Source of the DNA: Oopsacas minuta
Taxonomy: Eukaryota > Porifera > Hexactinellida > Lyssacinosida > Leucopsacidae
Assembly (NCBI GenBank): GCA_024704765.1
Contig: JAKMXF010000222.1
Span: 124,001-188,000 of the forward strand
Length of the DNA: 64,000 nt
Direction of reading: 5' to 3'
The position numbers and the translations under genes were made by a program. Positions 29,036 through 41,183 of the stretch are shown here, piece by piece (the stretch's first letter is position 1; each line of letters opens with the position of its first letter). Below the pieces are notes generated by a model. That model ran no database searches and was not told the origin of the DNA. It was given only the letters and a program-made list of their open reading frames with translations.

Positions 29036-32000
29036 TTAATCATCTTTGGACAGCTGGGAGTATTGGTGGGTTGGACTCTCAGTCTCCTTTTCTTTTTCAA
29101 CAATATCATCAGATGCGAGAAGACTTTCGTAGGCCTTTCCATCACCACTCTTCTCTGGAGTCTTAGACACAACTGCGTAGCGTTCCTCAGTTGCTACATC
29201 TTGTTTCGCAGTTTCTTTATCTAAGTCCACTTGCTTTGGTGTTTCATAAGCAGGATTAGTTATAGCTGTGTTTTCCTCTTTTGTTAGATCGCCGCTTTCT
29301 TTGGCTTTTGATGGCATCGTGTATTTTCCGGAAATACCACCTGAAGTCTGAGAAGATGGTGGAAGATCGGCTCTTCTTCTGAATATAACTTCTTGTACCT
29401 GAGCATTCCGCAATACAACCAAAAAGAAGAATACCGCACCTGTAGGTGCTGTCAGAAGAATCGTAACCCATTCGATAATCGTTGTTGCTACTAAAGAGGT
29501 AATAAATACGTTTATAATACCGAGTATCCATGGAATGCTTAGAATGGGCAATAGAACAATAATTGCTAATGCTGTTTTCTTTATTGCATCAAACTCATCA
29601 ACTTTATCTCCCTTCGCTCGAATTGTGAGGAATATTTTGATTATTGAAATAATTGCTGCAACAGTTGTTACTACCAGTAAGAGAATGAAAGGCACAAAGA
29701 AACCCCACAATAAACCATTATTATACGATAAGAAGCAATGGTCACCAATAACGACATAATCATTTCGAGATAGACCTACAGCAGCGGTAATAATCACAAT
29801 TGGTAATGGTAGACCCCAGCCTATGATCATCATAGCCCACCAAATTCGTCGTCTCTTGAACACACCAATGTAAAGGATGTATATCATAAATATAGAGATA
29901 GCAAAACTCCATGAAAATACACTCAGCCAGAAATAATGCAATAGGAATGCAACAATGCTACAACCAGCTATCGAGTCTCTCGCTGTTTGGATACCAAAGA
30001 TGAACACACTTGTGGCCAATGCCATCGAGAAAGCATAGTTAAAATAGAGAATGTTGATTTCAACTTTGAAGAACTTTTTCGCAGCTATTAAAAAGAATAT
30101 GATGGAAACAACTAAGAATATGAGTGAGATAGACAGCAATATATAAGATATGATAGAGAGAGCCAGAGTTTCCGCAGGAGTAATAAAGAATTCTTGGGCA
30201 CGAATTAACACACCGAAACTAGTCGTGTGTTCAGGCATGCAAGATGTCAAACCGTTGTCAATTATCTCCGTCCTAATATCAGCAACAAAAGCGTTTGTTA
30301 TTGGATCGATGAACGAACATTCCTGAATGGCTGTATTTATATCTGGTGATTCAAAAATGATATTTGGTGGATTATCCGAAAAGTCTCGCCTCTGGTTTCC
30401 ATTAACAAAGACACTCAGGGCAACGAGGACAGTGTTCAATTCTGGGGTTGTGGTGAGCTCATCTTCTTGGTCTCTTGTAAGAGGACTTGATATTCTAGCA
30501 GTTGCGACACCAACTACGTCTACAAATAGAGGAAATAGCATAATATTCACTATTCTGTGAATATCATATCGTAACAAATGAAGTACTGGGAATAATATTT
30601 CATACTTACCAGTTGATTCAAAGTCGTTCCCAATAGTTACAGACTCTCCTGAGGCGACATCTAAAGAGATATCTTCATTTGGTTGTGGTTCAACCAGCAT
30701 AGCTCTAATTATGATATTCGGGGAATTTATTACTCTGGTCTCTCCAGGGTCTAACTGGTTGACTATATTGTTAGATATGTCCTCCGCGCCTCTTGCTTGT
30801 AATCCTACGGCAGCAGGTACTGAGAGCGGCATCATCACATCAGGATTTACAGGTACATCAGCTGGAAAAATTTATATAATAATATTCAATGTCTATTATA
30901 AATGAAGAAGGCATTGGAAAAGTACAAAATATATTTTATGGATATTAACTCACGTTCTACTACTAATCCTCCAATATCTCCAAGCAAAAGCAGCAAGCTT
31001 TCTGCTTCTCCATCTGTTATATTTCTATTAGGATTAGCAACACTATCAACTATTAAAGCTGCTACATTCAATAATTGACTTGCTTGTTCGGTGCTATTCT
31101 GTACTGAATCAATCCCAATTAGAGACTCTGCTACCTGTAGAAAGAGCAAAATAACAAAACATTCTGTATTTGAGTATTAATGCTAAAGCACACTACTTAC
31201 AGATATTAATCCCAGAGCAACCTCAGGAGTCAATGGTTCATCCAGAGGTATATTATTGATAACGTCTAAAGTTGCTTCCACAGATTGGACTGTTACTATT
31301 ACTGTTGCAGACACGACTCCAGCTGGATTAGTTGCAATACATTGAAATTCGAATATGCCAATGTTCGTAGCATTGAATATAAGATTATATACATCACCAA
31401 AATCAGAATTTTCGAAGAATTGTGTTTGTAGCCCATTATTGTTAACGATATTTACTTCTACATCAGTACCGGTTGCGGTGCAAGGATATTCCAAAAGTGT
31501 TCCCTGTGTCCAAGTAAGGGTTTGCTGTGGAAATGAAACTATAGGGGCTAAATGAAACAGACAAATTTATAGATTTTGAAGTTCACGTAAGACGTATCAG
31601 TCAAGATGGTTTTTTCATACTCGGGTTTTCTTACTATATTTTCATGCTAAGATTGTAAGAATGTGGAAATAACAGATTTCAACTATTTCTATGCAGGAAA
31701 TATATGAAATCCTACATTTTTTCGATCTGAGCAAGAAAATTATTAAGAATAAACAGGAGTCAAACGTATTCAAAAGGAACATACGGTCTATAGGTGTGAC
31801 AGTGACCAACGTAGATGTTGGAGTAGAAATTGAGGGAGTAGGAGTTCCAGTAGTGTTAACTGGGATCACAAAGTCTCTACAATACGGTAGTCTGTTATTG
31901 TAAACCACAGCTGTGTTTAAAATGTAGAAGGATTCAGGGTAAAGGTTGAGAAATATAGTACATAGGTTAGTGTCAGTTTCAATCCTTGCAGCCTAATAGT

Positions 32001-35000
32001 AGGGAAAAAAAGATTTCAAGAAGAACTTACTAAAAAGTTTTCAATTAGTTTGGTTCATAAATAATACACTTACAATGACGTTTGATGTTGAGAAGCTACA
32101 AGTTCTTTGTGCTGCAATGTTATTGTACAAACTATATATAGAGAAACTGCATTGACTCCCAGGGTATGCACCACAGCCATAATAATAGTCATAATTGTAT
32201 GAAGGGGAATTTCCATTATTACTTTCACCATCAAAACAGTCATAATTGTATCCGTAATATGTTACAAATGACAATGGTGCTGGTGGACCGTATGAATCCC
32301 CACAACCTTGAGGGGGATCGAATAGCAATGTATAGTAGACACCTATTGGATAACACAAATTTAAGAATTATTCAATATTAATTCATTTCTAAATTATCTT
32401 AATTTTGAATACTGAACTCACTCAGAGATAGAATTCCATCCAATAAGTAACCATTTGGTAAGTAGATATTTTGTGTGACATTCCGTATAGCATCTATTGA
32501 TAGACTTTGTTCGATTTGATCAATTACATAAGGTGGTATATCGATGGTGACATTCGATGCCAGTGATGGCAGAATAGAATCTATGAGTTGTCTGATGGAA
32601 TCTTCATTCAATGCTTCTCCGTGGTAAAATGTTAAAGAGTGTGAATATGTCAACGAGGAGTGGTATAACGTCACAATTATCAATTGTCTAGAAAGGAAAT
32701 ATACAGACAAAGAGTTATATGTAAATACTAATATTGATACTATTGCAATGCATACCTCGTTAACAAATGTTATAACATCGAAGCTAGAGATTGAATCGAG
32801 TGTACCTTCAATTACAAAGAGAAGATCGTCTCTTAAACTGTTAAACTCATATTCAAATTGTTCAGAGTTAATGTATCCAACAGTCAGAATCACAACACTG
32901 TCCAGAACATCACTGAAATCTTGTAATGATTGAGCTAGAATCGCAGTACAATACACCAGAGTATCAGCACAGAGGGCTAGAAGGGAATACAATACGTGAA
33001 TAATTACACTATATTTCCTGTTAAAGAATACAAATAACTTTCTACTTACATTGACAATATCGTCGTTCAGATTGATTTTGACCTATCAAAGGACAGACCA
33101 GATTGGCAAGGATTGCGTCTACACATAAAGTGGCACCTTCACTCGATGGAATTGCATAACGTAGCTCGTTGAATTTGTTTTCGAATAGGTAAGACTGACT
33201 GAATACTTGAAGAATGGGGCGAATAATGCTCATCCTTTGAGGCTATATTTGGAAAGTGAAATAGTAAGTATACCATCATGTCAAAAGAAATTATATTCTA
33301 AGAATATTTGTACTCTAAAATTACTTACCAAATCTTGTAAAACTTCCAAGTAGCCTATAATATCCTGAATATTGTCATTAAGCAACAGTTCAGTCAGTAC
33401 ACAAGTGATATTTTCTTCTAACCCAGGAATATTCAATACCTCAGAGATTGTGTAAAGTATTTGTTCTACCCCAGTGTCATTTCCAACGATTTCCCCAACG
33501 ATTTCTAGTCCTAGATCTGTTCCATCCCAGTAATATCCTTACTAGATTTCTAGCTCTTACTTCAGGGTACATACTACAAATAACATGGATATATAATAAA
33601 ATAGTTGCGACCGGTCAAAGTGGATCTTTCAATCCTAAACTAATACACACCTGAAGTTCTGGTGTAGCTCATAGAATAAGTCATCAATGAGGTTAAATAT
33701 CTCTGGATAGTATGGCTGTAGGACTTCATCATTAACTCCACCCAAATATGTCAAAGCAGGAGATAGAGTTGCATTCAGTAATTGTCTCAATGCAGCTGGA
33801 TCACCTTCAGCTATGTCATCTGAATATTAGATTTGTAAATGGTGATGTTTTTTGATTGTATACAACATTTCAATATTTATGACACTTACCTACAAAGTCT
33901 GAAACGCTCGTGCCAATAGTAGCTACAGTCTCTGTTGTATCTAGAATGTACTCAGTACCTTCTATTACATCATATGTGACAACAGTACGAATAGCTTGAT
34001 CCTCTGTGCATTCATTTGTAACGCATGTTATTGGTTGAATTAAGAAGTCTCGAACAATATGGAAGTCTATTATTGTAATCGATCCCATTTCTCAAGATTT
34101 CAATCGATTCAGGATAAAGTGATAGGAATACTGAACAAAGATTCGTGGGTGTATATATTGTTGCATTCTAAAATGTACAATAAGTTAGTGTACTCTGATG
34201 TAATTATGAAAGAAAAATTGCAGTCGACATCTGCTATCTCGAGCATTTCATATTCTTCCCGAAAAATTCCAGCCTTTACGTGACTATTTTGAAATTCTCA
34301 TATTCACAAATTGTAACCATACCACTGTCCTCAAACCGTACCCCGCAGCTATGAACATATGTCCTACCACCTGGAACTATGGGCTACAGGGCCATAGCAC
34401 GCTCGTGAAAACCTGTCAGGCTGTGGCAGGACGGCCGGACAAAAGGCTACGACCATGTATTGCAAATAGTTACAGTATTGACACATAACTTAGTTTTTGT
34501 TCAGCTTCCACGAATCGAGTAAAATACAATTTGTTTGCATTAATTGGAGGCCATAAATTAACACGAACATTGGCTATCTGGAATATATTTTGATTTCCCT
34601 TGAAGTTTCGGGTTCCCTGATGTTGACTATAGTTGTTTCATAAATAATATACTTACAATGACGTTTGATGTTGAGAAGCTACAAGTTCTTTGTGCTGCAA
34701 TGTTATCGTACAAACTGTATATAGAGAAACTGCATTGACTCCCAGGGTATGCACCACAGCCATAATAATAGTCATAATTGTATGAAGGGGAATTTCCATT
34801 ATTACTTTCACCATCAAAACAGTCATAATTGTATCCGTAATATGTTACAAATGATAATGGTGCTGGTGGACCGTATGAATCTCCACAACCTTGAGGGGGA
34901 TCGAATAGCAATGTATAGTAGACACCTATTGGATAACACAAATTTAAGAATTATTTATTGATTTTATTCCAATATTTTATTCGTAATATTTTTTAAATAT

Positions 35001-38000
35001 ACTGAACTCACTCAGAGATAGAATTCCATCCAATAAGTAACCATTTGGTAAGTAGATGATGTTTTGTGTGACATTCCGTATAGCATCTATTGACAGACTT
35101 TGTTCGATTTGATCAATCACATAAGGTGGTATATCAATGGTGACATTCGATGCCAGTGATGGCAGAATAGAATCTATGTGTTGTCTGATGGAATCTTCAT
35201 TCAATGCTTCTCGTGGTAAAATGTTAAAGAGTGTGAATATGTCAACGAGGAGTGGTATAACGTCACAATTATCAATTGTCTAGAAAGGGAATATACAGAC
35301 AAAGAGTTATATGTAAATACTAATATTGATACTATTGCAATGCATACCTCGTTAACAAATGTTATAACATCGAAGCTAGAGATTGAATCGAGTGTACCTT
35401 CAATTACAAAGAGAAGATCGTCTCTTAAACTGTTAAACTCATATTCAAATTGTTCAGAGTTAATGTATCCACCAGTCAGAATCACAACACTGTCCAGAAC
35501 ATCACTGAAATCTTGTAATGATTGAGCTAGAATCGCAGTACAATACACCAGAGTATCAGCACAGAGGGCTAGAAGGGAATACAATACGTGAATAACTACA
35601 CTATATTTCCTGTTATAAATTGCAAATAACTTTCTACCTACATTGACAATATCGTCGTTCATATGGAGGTTGATCTATCAAAGGACAGACCAGATTGGCA
35701 AGGATTGCGTCTACACATAAAGTAGCACCTTCACTCGATGGAATTGCATAACGTAGCTCGTTGAATTTGTTTTCGAATAGGTAAGATTGACTGAATACTT
35801 GAAGAATGGGGCGAATAATGCTCATCCTTTGAGGCTATATTTGGAAAGTGAAATAGTAAGTATACCATCATGTCAAAAGAAATTATATTCTAAGAATATT
35901 TGTACTCTAAAATTACTCACCAAATCTTGTAAAACTTCCAAGTAGCCTATAATATCCTGAATATTGTCATTAAGCAACAGTTCAGTCAGTATACAAGTGA
36001 TATTTTCTTCTAACCCAGGAATATTCAATACGTCAGAGATTGTGTAAAGTATTTGTTCTACCCCAGTGTCATTTCCAACGATTTCCCCAACGATTTCTAG
36101 TCCTAGATCTGCTCCATCCAGTAATACCCTTACTAGATTTCTAGCTCTTTCTTCAGGGTATATACTACAAATAATATGGATAAATGATAAATTTGTTTGG
36201 TAACCGGTCAAAGTGAATATTTCAATCCTAAACTAATACACACCTGAAGTTCTGGTGTAGCTCATAGAATAAGTCATCAATGAGGTTAAATATCTCTGGA
36301 TAGTATGGCTGTAGGACTTCATCATTAACTCCACCCAAATATGTCAAAGCAGGAGATAGAGTTGCATTCAGTAATTGTCTCAATGCAGCTGGATCACCTT
36401 CAGCTATGTCATCTGAATATTAGATTTGTAAATGGTGATGTTTTTTGATTGTATACAACATTTCAATATTTATGACACTTACCTACAAAGTCTGAAACGC
36501 TTGTACCAATAGTAGCTACAGTCTCTGTTGTATCTAGAATGTACTCAGTACCTTCTATTACATCATATGTAACAACAGTACGAATAGCTTGATCCTCTGT
36601 GCATTCATTTGTAACGCATGTTATTGGTTGAATTAAGAAGTCTCGACAATATGGAAGTCTATTATTGTAATCGATCCCATTTCTCAAGATTTCAATCGAT
36701 TCAGGATAAAGTGATAGGAATACTGAACAAAGATTCGTGCGTGTATATATTGTTGCATTCTGAAAAGTACAATAAATTCGAGTAGTTAGATGTATAACGT
36801 ATCAGATATTTAAAGACAATATACTTACAATGACGTTTGATGTTGAGAAACTACAAGTTCTTTGTGCTGCAATGTTATCGTACAAACTGTATATGGAGAA
36901 ACTGCATTGAGCCCCAGGGTATGCACCACAGCCATAATAATAGTCATAATTGTATGAAGGGGAATTTCCATTATTACTTTCACCATCAAAACAGTCATAA
37001 TTGTATCCGTAATATGTTACAAATGACAGTGGTGCTGGTGGACCGTATGAATCCCCACAACCTTGAGGGGGATCGAATAGCAATGTATAGTAGACACCTA
37101 TTGGATAACACAAATTTAAGAATTATTTATTGATTTTATTCCAATATTTTATTCGTAATATTTTTTAAATATACTGAACTCACTCAGAGATAGAATTCCA
37201 TCCAATAAGTAACCATTTGGTAAGTAGATGATGTTTTGTGTGACATTCCGTATAGCATCTATTGACAGACTTTGTTCGATTTGATCAATCACATAAGGTG
37301 GTATATCAATGGTGACATTCGATGCCAGTGATGGCAGAATAGAATCTATGAGTTGTCTGATGGAATCTTCATTCAATGCTTCTGGTGGTAAAATGTTAAA
37401 GAGTGTGAATATGTCAACGAGGAGTGGTATAACGTCACAATTATCAATTGTCTAGAAAGGGAATATACAGACAAAGAGTTATATGTAAATACTAATATTG
37501 ATACTATTGCAATGCATACCTCGTTAACAAATGTTATAACATCGAAGCTAGAGATTGAATCGAGTGTACCTTCAATTACAAAGAGAAGATCGTCTCTTAA
37601 ACTGTTAAACTCATATTCAAATTGTTCAGAGTTAATGTATCCACCAGTCAGAATCACAACACTGTCCAGAACATCACTGAAATCTTGTAATGATTGAGCT
37701 AGAATCGCAGTACAATACACCAGAGTATCAGCACAGAGGGCTAGAAGGGAATACAATACGTGAATAACTACACTATATTTCCTGTTATAAATTACAAATA
37801 ACTTTCTACCTACATTGACAATATCGTCGTTCATATGGAGGTTGATCTATCAAAGGACAGACCAGATTGGCAAGGATTGCGTCTACACATAAAGTAGCAC
37901 CTTCACTCGATGGAATTGCATAACGTAGCTCGTTGAATTTGTTTTCGAATAGGTAAGACTGACTGAATACTTGAAGAATGGGGCGAATAATGCTCATCCT

Positions 38001-41000
38001 TTGAGGCTATATTTGGAAAGTGAAATAGTAAGTATACCATCATGTCAAAAGAAATTATATTCTAAGAATATTCGTACTCTAAAATTACTCACCAAATCTT
38101 GTAAAACTTCCAAGTAGCCTATAATATCCTGAATATTGTCATTAAGCAACAGTTCAGTCAGTATACAAGTGATATTTTCTTCTAACCCAGGAATATTCAA
38201 TACGTCAGAGATTGTGTAAAGTATTTGTTCTACCCCAGTGTCATTTCCAAGGAATTCCCCAACGATTTCTAGTCCTAGATCTGCTCCATCCAGTAATATC
38301 CTTACTAGATTTCTAGCTCTTTCTTCAGGGTATATACTACAAATAATATGGATAAATGATAAATTTGTTTGGTAACCGGTCAAAGTGAATATTTCAATCC
38401 TAAACTAATACACACCTGAAGTTCTGGTGTAGCTCATAGAATAAGTCATCAATGAGGTTAAATATCTCTGGATAGTATGGCTGTAGGACTTCATCATTAA
38501 CTCCACCCAAATATGTCAAAGCAGGAGATAGAGTTGCATTCAGTAATTGTCTCAATGCAGCTGGATCACCTTCAGCTATGTCATCTGAATATTAGATTTG
38601 TAAATGGTGATGTTTTTTGATTGTATACAACATTTCAATATTTATGACACTTACCTACAAAGTCTGAAACGCTTGTACCAATAGTAGCTACAGTCTCTGT
38701 TGTATCTAGAATGTACTCAGTACCTTCTATTACATCATATGTGACAACAGTACGAATAGCTTGATCCTCTGTGCATTCATTTGTAACGCATGTTATTGGT
38801 TGAATTAAGAAGTCTCGACAATATGGAAGTCTATTATTGTAATCAATCCCATTTCTCAAGATTTCAATCGATTCAGGATAAAGTGATAGGAATACTGAAC
38901 AAAGATTCGTGGGTGTATATATTGTTGCATCCTAAAATGTACAATAAATTCGAGTAGTTAGATGTATAACGTATCAGATATTTAAAGACAATATACTTAC
39001 AATGACGTTTGATGTTGAGAAACTACAAGTTCTTTGTGCTGCAATGTTATCGTACAAACTGTATATGGAGAAACTGCATTGAGCCCCAGGGTATGCACCA
39101 CAGCCATAATTGTATGAAGGGGAACTTCCATTATTACTTTCACCATCAAAACAGTCATAATTGTATCCGTAATATGTTACAAATGATAATGGTGCTGGTG
39201 GACCGTATGAATCTCCACAACCTTGAGGGGGATCGAATAGCAATGTATAGTAGACACCTATTGGATAACACAAATTTAAGAATTATTTATTGATTTTATT
39301 CCAATATTTTATTCGTAATATTTTTTAAATATACTGAACTCACTCAGAGATAGAATTCCATCCAATAAGTACCATTTGGTAAGTAGATGATGTTTTGTGT
39401 GACATTCCGTATAGCATCTATTGACAGACTTTGTTCGATTTGATCAATCACATAAGGTGGTATATCAATGGTGACATTCGATGCCAGTGATGGCAGAATA
39501 GAATCTATGAGTTGTCTGATGGAATCTTCATTCAATGCTTCTGGTGGTAAAATGTTAAAGAGTGTGAATATGTCAACGAGGAGTGGTATAACGTCACAAT
39601 TATCAATTGTCTAGAAAGGGAATATACAGACAAAGAGTTATATGTAAATACTAATATTGATACTATTGCAATGCATACCTCGTTAACAAATGTTATAACA
39701 TCGAAGCTAGAGATTGAATCGAGTGTACCTTCAATTACAAAGAGAAGATCGTCTCTTAAACTGTTAAACTCATATTCAAATTTTTCAGAGTTAATGTATC
39801 CAACAGTCAGAATCACAACACTGTCCAGAACATCACTGAAATCTTGTAATGATTGAGCTAGAATCGCAGTACAATACACCAGAGTATCAGCACAGAGGGC
39901 TAGAAGGGGATACAATACGTGAATAACTACACTATATTTCCTGTTATAGAATACAAATAGCTTTCTACTTACATTGACAATATCGTCGTTCAGATTGATT
40001 TTGACCTATCAAAGGACAGACCAGATTGGCAAGGACTGCGTCTACACATAAAGTAGCACCTTCACTCGATGGAATTGCATAACGTAGCTCGTTGAATTTG
40101 TTTTCGAATAGGTAAGATTGACTGAATACTTGAAGAATGGGGCGAATAATGCTCATCCTTTGAGGCTATATTTGGAAAGTGAAATAGTAAGTATACCATC
40201 ATGTCAAAAGAAATTATATTCTAAGAATATTTGTACTCTAAAATTACTCACCAAATCTTGTAAAACTTCCAAGTAGCCTATAATATCCTGAATATTGTCA
40301 TTAAGCAACAGTTCAGTCAGTATACAAGTGATATTTTCTTCTAACCCAGGAATATTCAATACGTCAGAGATTGTGTAAAGTATTTGTTCTACCCCAGTGT
40401 CATTTCCAAGGATTTCCCCAACGATTTCTAGTCCTAGATCTGCTCCATCCAGTAATATCCTTACTAGATTTCTAGCTCTTTCTTCAGGGTACATACTACA
40501 AATAATATGGATAAATGATAAATTTGTTTGGTGACCGGTCAAAGTGAATATTTCAATCCTAAACTAGTACACACCTGAAGTTCTGGTGTAGCTCATAGAA
40601 TAGGTCATCAATGAGGTTAAATATCTCTGGATAGTATGGCTGTAGGACTTCATCATTAACTCCACCCAAATATGTCAAAGCAGGAGATAGAGTTGCATTC
40701 AGCAGCTCTGTGAATGCACCTGATTCACCTTCAGCTATGTCATCTGGATATTTAATTTGTAAATAATCATATATTTTGTTTGCAAGCAACAATTCCATAT
40801 TTATGACACTTACCTATAAATTCCCTAACGTTTACACCAATGTTGGCTACAGTCTCTATGGTATCCTTAACGTTCTGTGCTCTATCTATTGCGGCATTAC
40901 GGATGGGAACGCGATCTGCATATTCTGTACATTCGTTTGAGAAACAAAATTCTACTTCTAAAAAAGCGAAATTATAATTATACTAACATATGGTAATTTT

Positions 41001-41183
41001 GTCTACTATTTTTTCTGGAATTTTCAAGCAATTTTGAATTTATTCACCAACAACAAACATTATCAGATTATTTTAAAGTAAGCAACATATGAAAAATATA
41101 ATTATTTAATATAACTCACGTCCAGAACAAATGAATGGCGCTAGGCCAATAAACAATAGTAACAAGTGTTTAAAAACCTGCAT
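29036..41183 (-). CDS. Adhesion-type GPCR with tandemly repeated ectodomain
   Basis: One large multi-exon gene. The first exon 41183-41120 encodes a signal peptide (MQVFKHLLLLFIGLAPFICS). Then come four copies of a seven-exon module, a fifth partial copy (about 31994-31789, ending in a Thr/Ser/Pro linker), an Ig-like exon (31547-31201), a GAIN-like exon (31134-30954), exon 30861-30610 and the final exon 30519-29036. The final exon has a GPS-like CMPEHTTSFGVL, seven hydrophobic segments (SIISYILLSISLIFLV to IEWVTILLTAPTGAVFFFLV) and a ~110-residue acidic/Ser tail. Frames agree across the junctions I checked, including the linker-Ig join. The TM2-TM4 region (YFWLSVFSWSFAISIFMIY, IIGWGLPLPIVII) is class B2-like. 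The ectodomain module was not recognised. As given, modules 4 and 1 carry frameshifts (see findings), so this copy may be partly non-functional or misassembled. Confidence 0.8.
32074..34165 (-). repeat. GPCR ectodomain module 4, with frameshifts
   Basis: Same exon order; terminal exon 32342-32074. Compared with modules 1-3 it has single-base insertions in three exons, at about 32617-32622, 33521-33530 and 34051-34056, and more substitutions. The introns align well with the other modules. Confidence 0.85.
34185..34650. other. Expanded intron between GPCR modules 3 and 4 with GC-rich foldable core
   Basis: The equivalent introns after modules 1 and 2 are about 60 bp; here the interval is about 450 bp. 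Its core at 34320-34460 is much more GC-rich than its surroundings and self-complementary. GTCCT (34361-34365) pairs with AGGAC (34428-34432), CCAC with GTGG just inside, and CTATGG (34377-34382) with CCATAG (34392-34397). It could be an intronic structured RNA or a SINE/MITE remnant. No family was recognised. Confidence 0.5.
34655..36760 (-). repeat. GPCR ectodomain module 3
   Basis: Exons are open and in the same order, at a period of 2,175 bp from module 2. The exon with YPEERARNLVRVLL lies at about 36175-35922, and the Tyr/Cys-rich terminal exon (DSYGPPAPLSFVTYYGYNYD) at 34925-34658. The intron that follows it (towards module 4) is about 450 bp longer than the equivalent intron after modules 1 and 2. 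Confidence 0.88.
36826..38931 (-). repeat. GPCR ectodomain module 2
   Basis: Same exon order as module 1, but the first exon is longer (SLYPESIEIL, IDYNNRLPYCRDFLIQPITC, NECTEDQAIRTVV). All exons are open and their splice sites are intact. It differs from module 3 by few substitutions across exons and introns alike. The module-to-module period is 2,172 bp. Confidence 0.88.
38998..40957 (-). repeat. GPCR ectodomain module 1 (most N-terminal)
   Basis: Exons in transcription order: 40957-40814 (VEFCFSNECTEYADRV), then about 40754-40575 (DDIAEGESGAF..FNLIDDLFYELHQNF), then exons with YPEERARNLVRILL, MSIIRPILQVFSQSYLF, TLVYCTAILAQSLQDF, EDSIRQLIDSILPSL and LLFDPPQGCGDSYGPP. The first two are the most diverged of all copies, the rest nearly identical to modules 2-3. 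The last exon lacks 12 bp (four residues of the Tyr-rich stretch) present in the other copies. A one-base deletion sits at about 39368-39373. Confidence 0.85.

Noticed and set aside
30519-30610. Reading straight through 30519-30610 as coding (the frame stays open)
   Set aside because: A GTAAGT donor and TTTGTAG acceptor bound a 90-bp in-frame intron; the read-through stretch is hydrophobic and unlike GAIN sequence. A shorter 55-bp version would hit a stop.
32166-39293. Recurring + strand ORFs opposite the GPCR exons (e.g. starting MHHSHNNSHNC)
   Set aside because: They recur only because the DNA is tandemly duplicated. They are antisense to exons that have splice sites, conserved Cys and glycosylation motifs.
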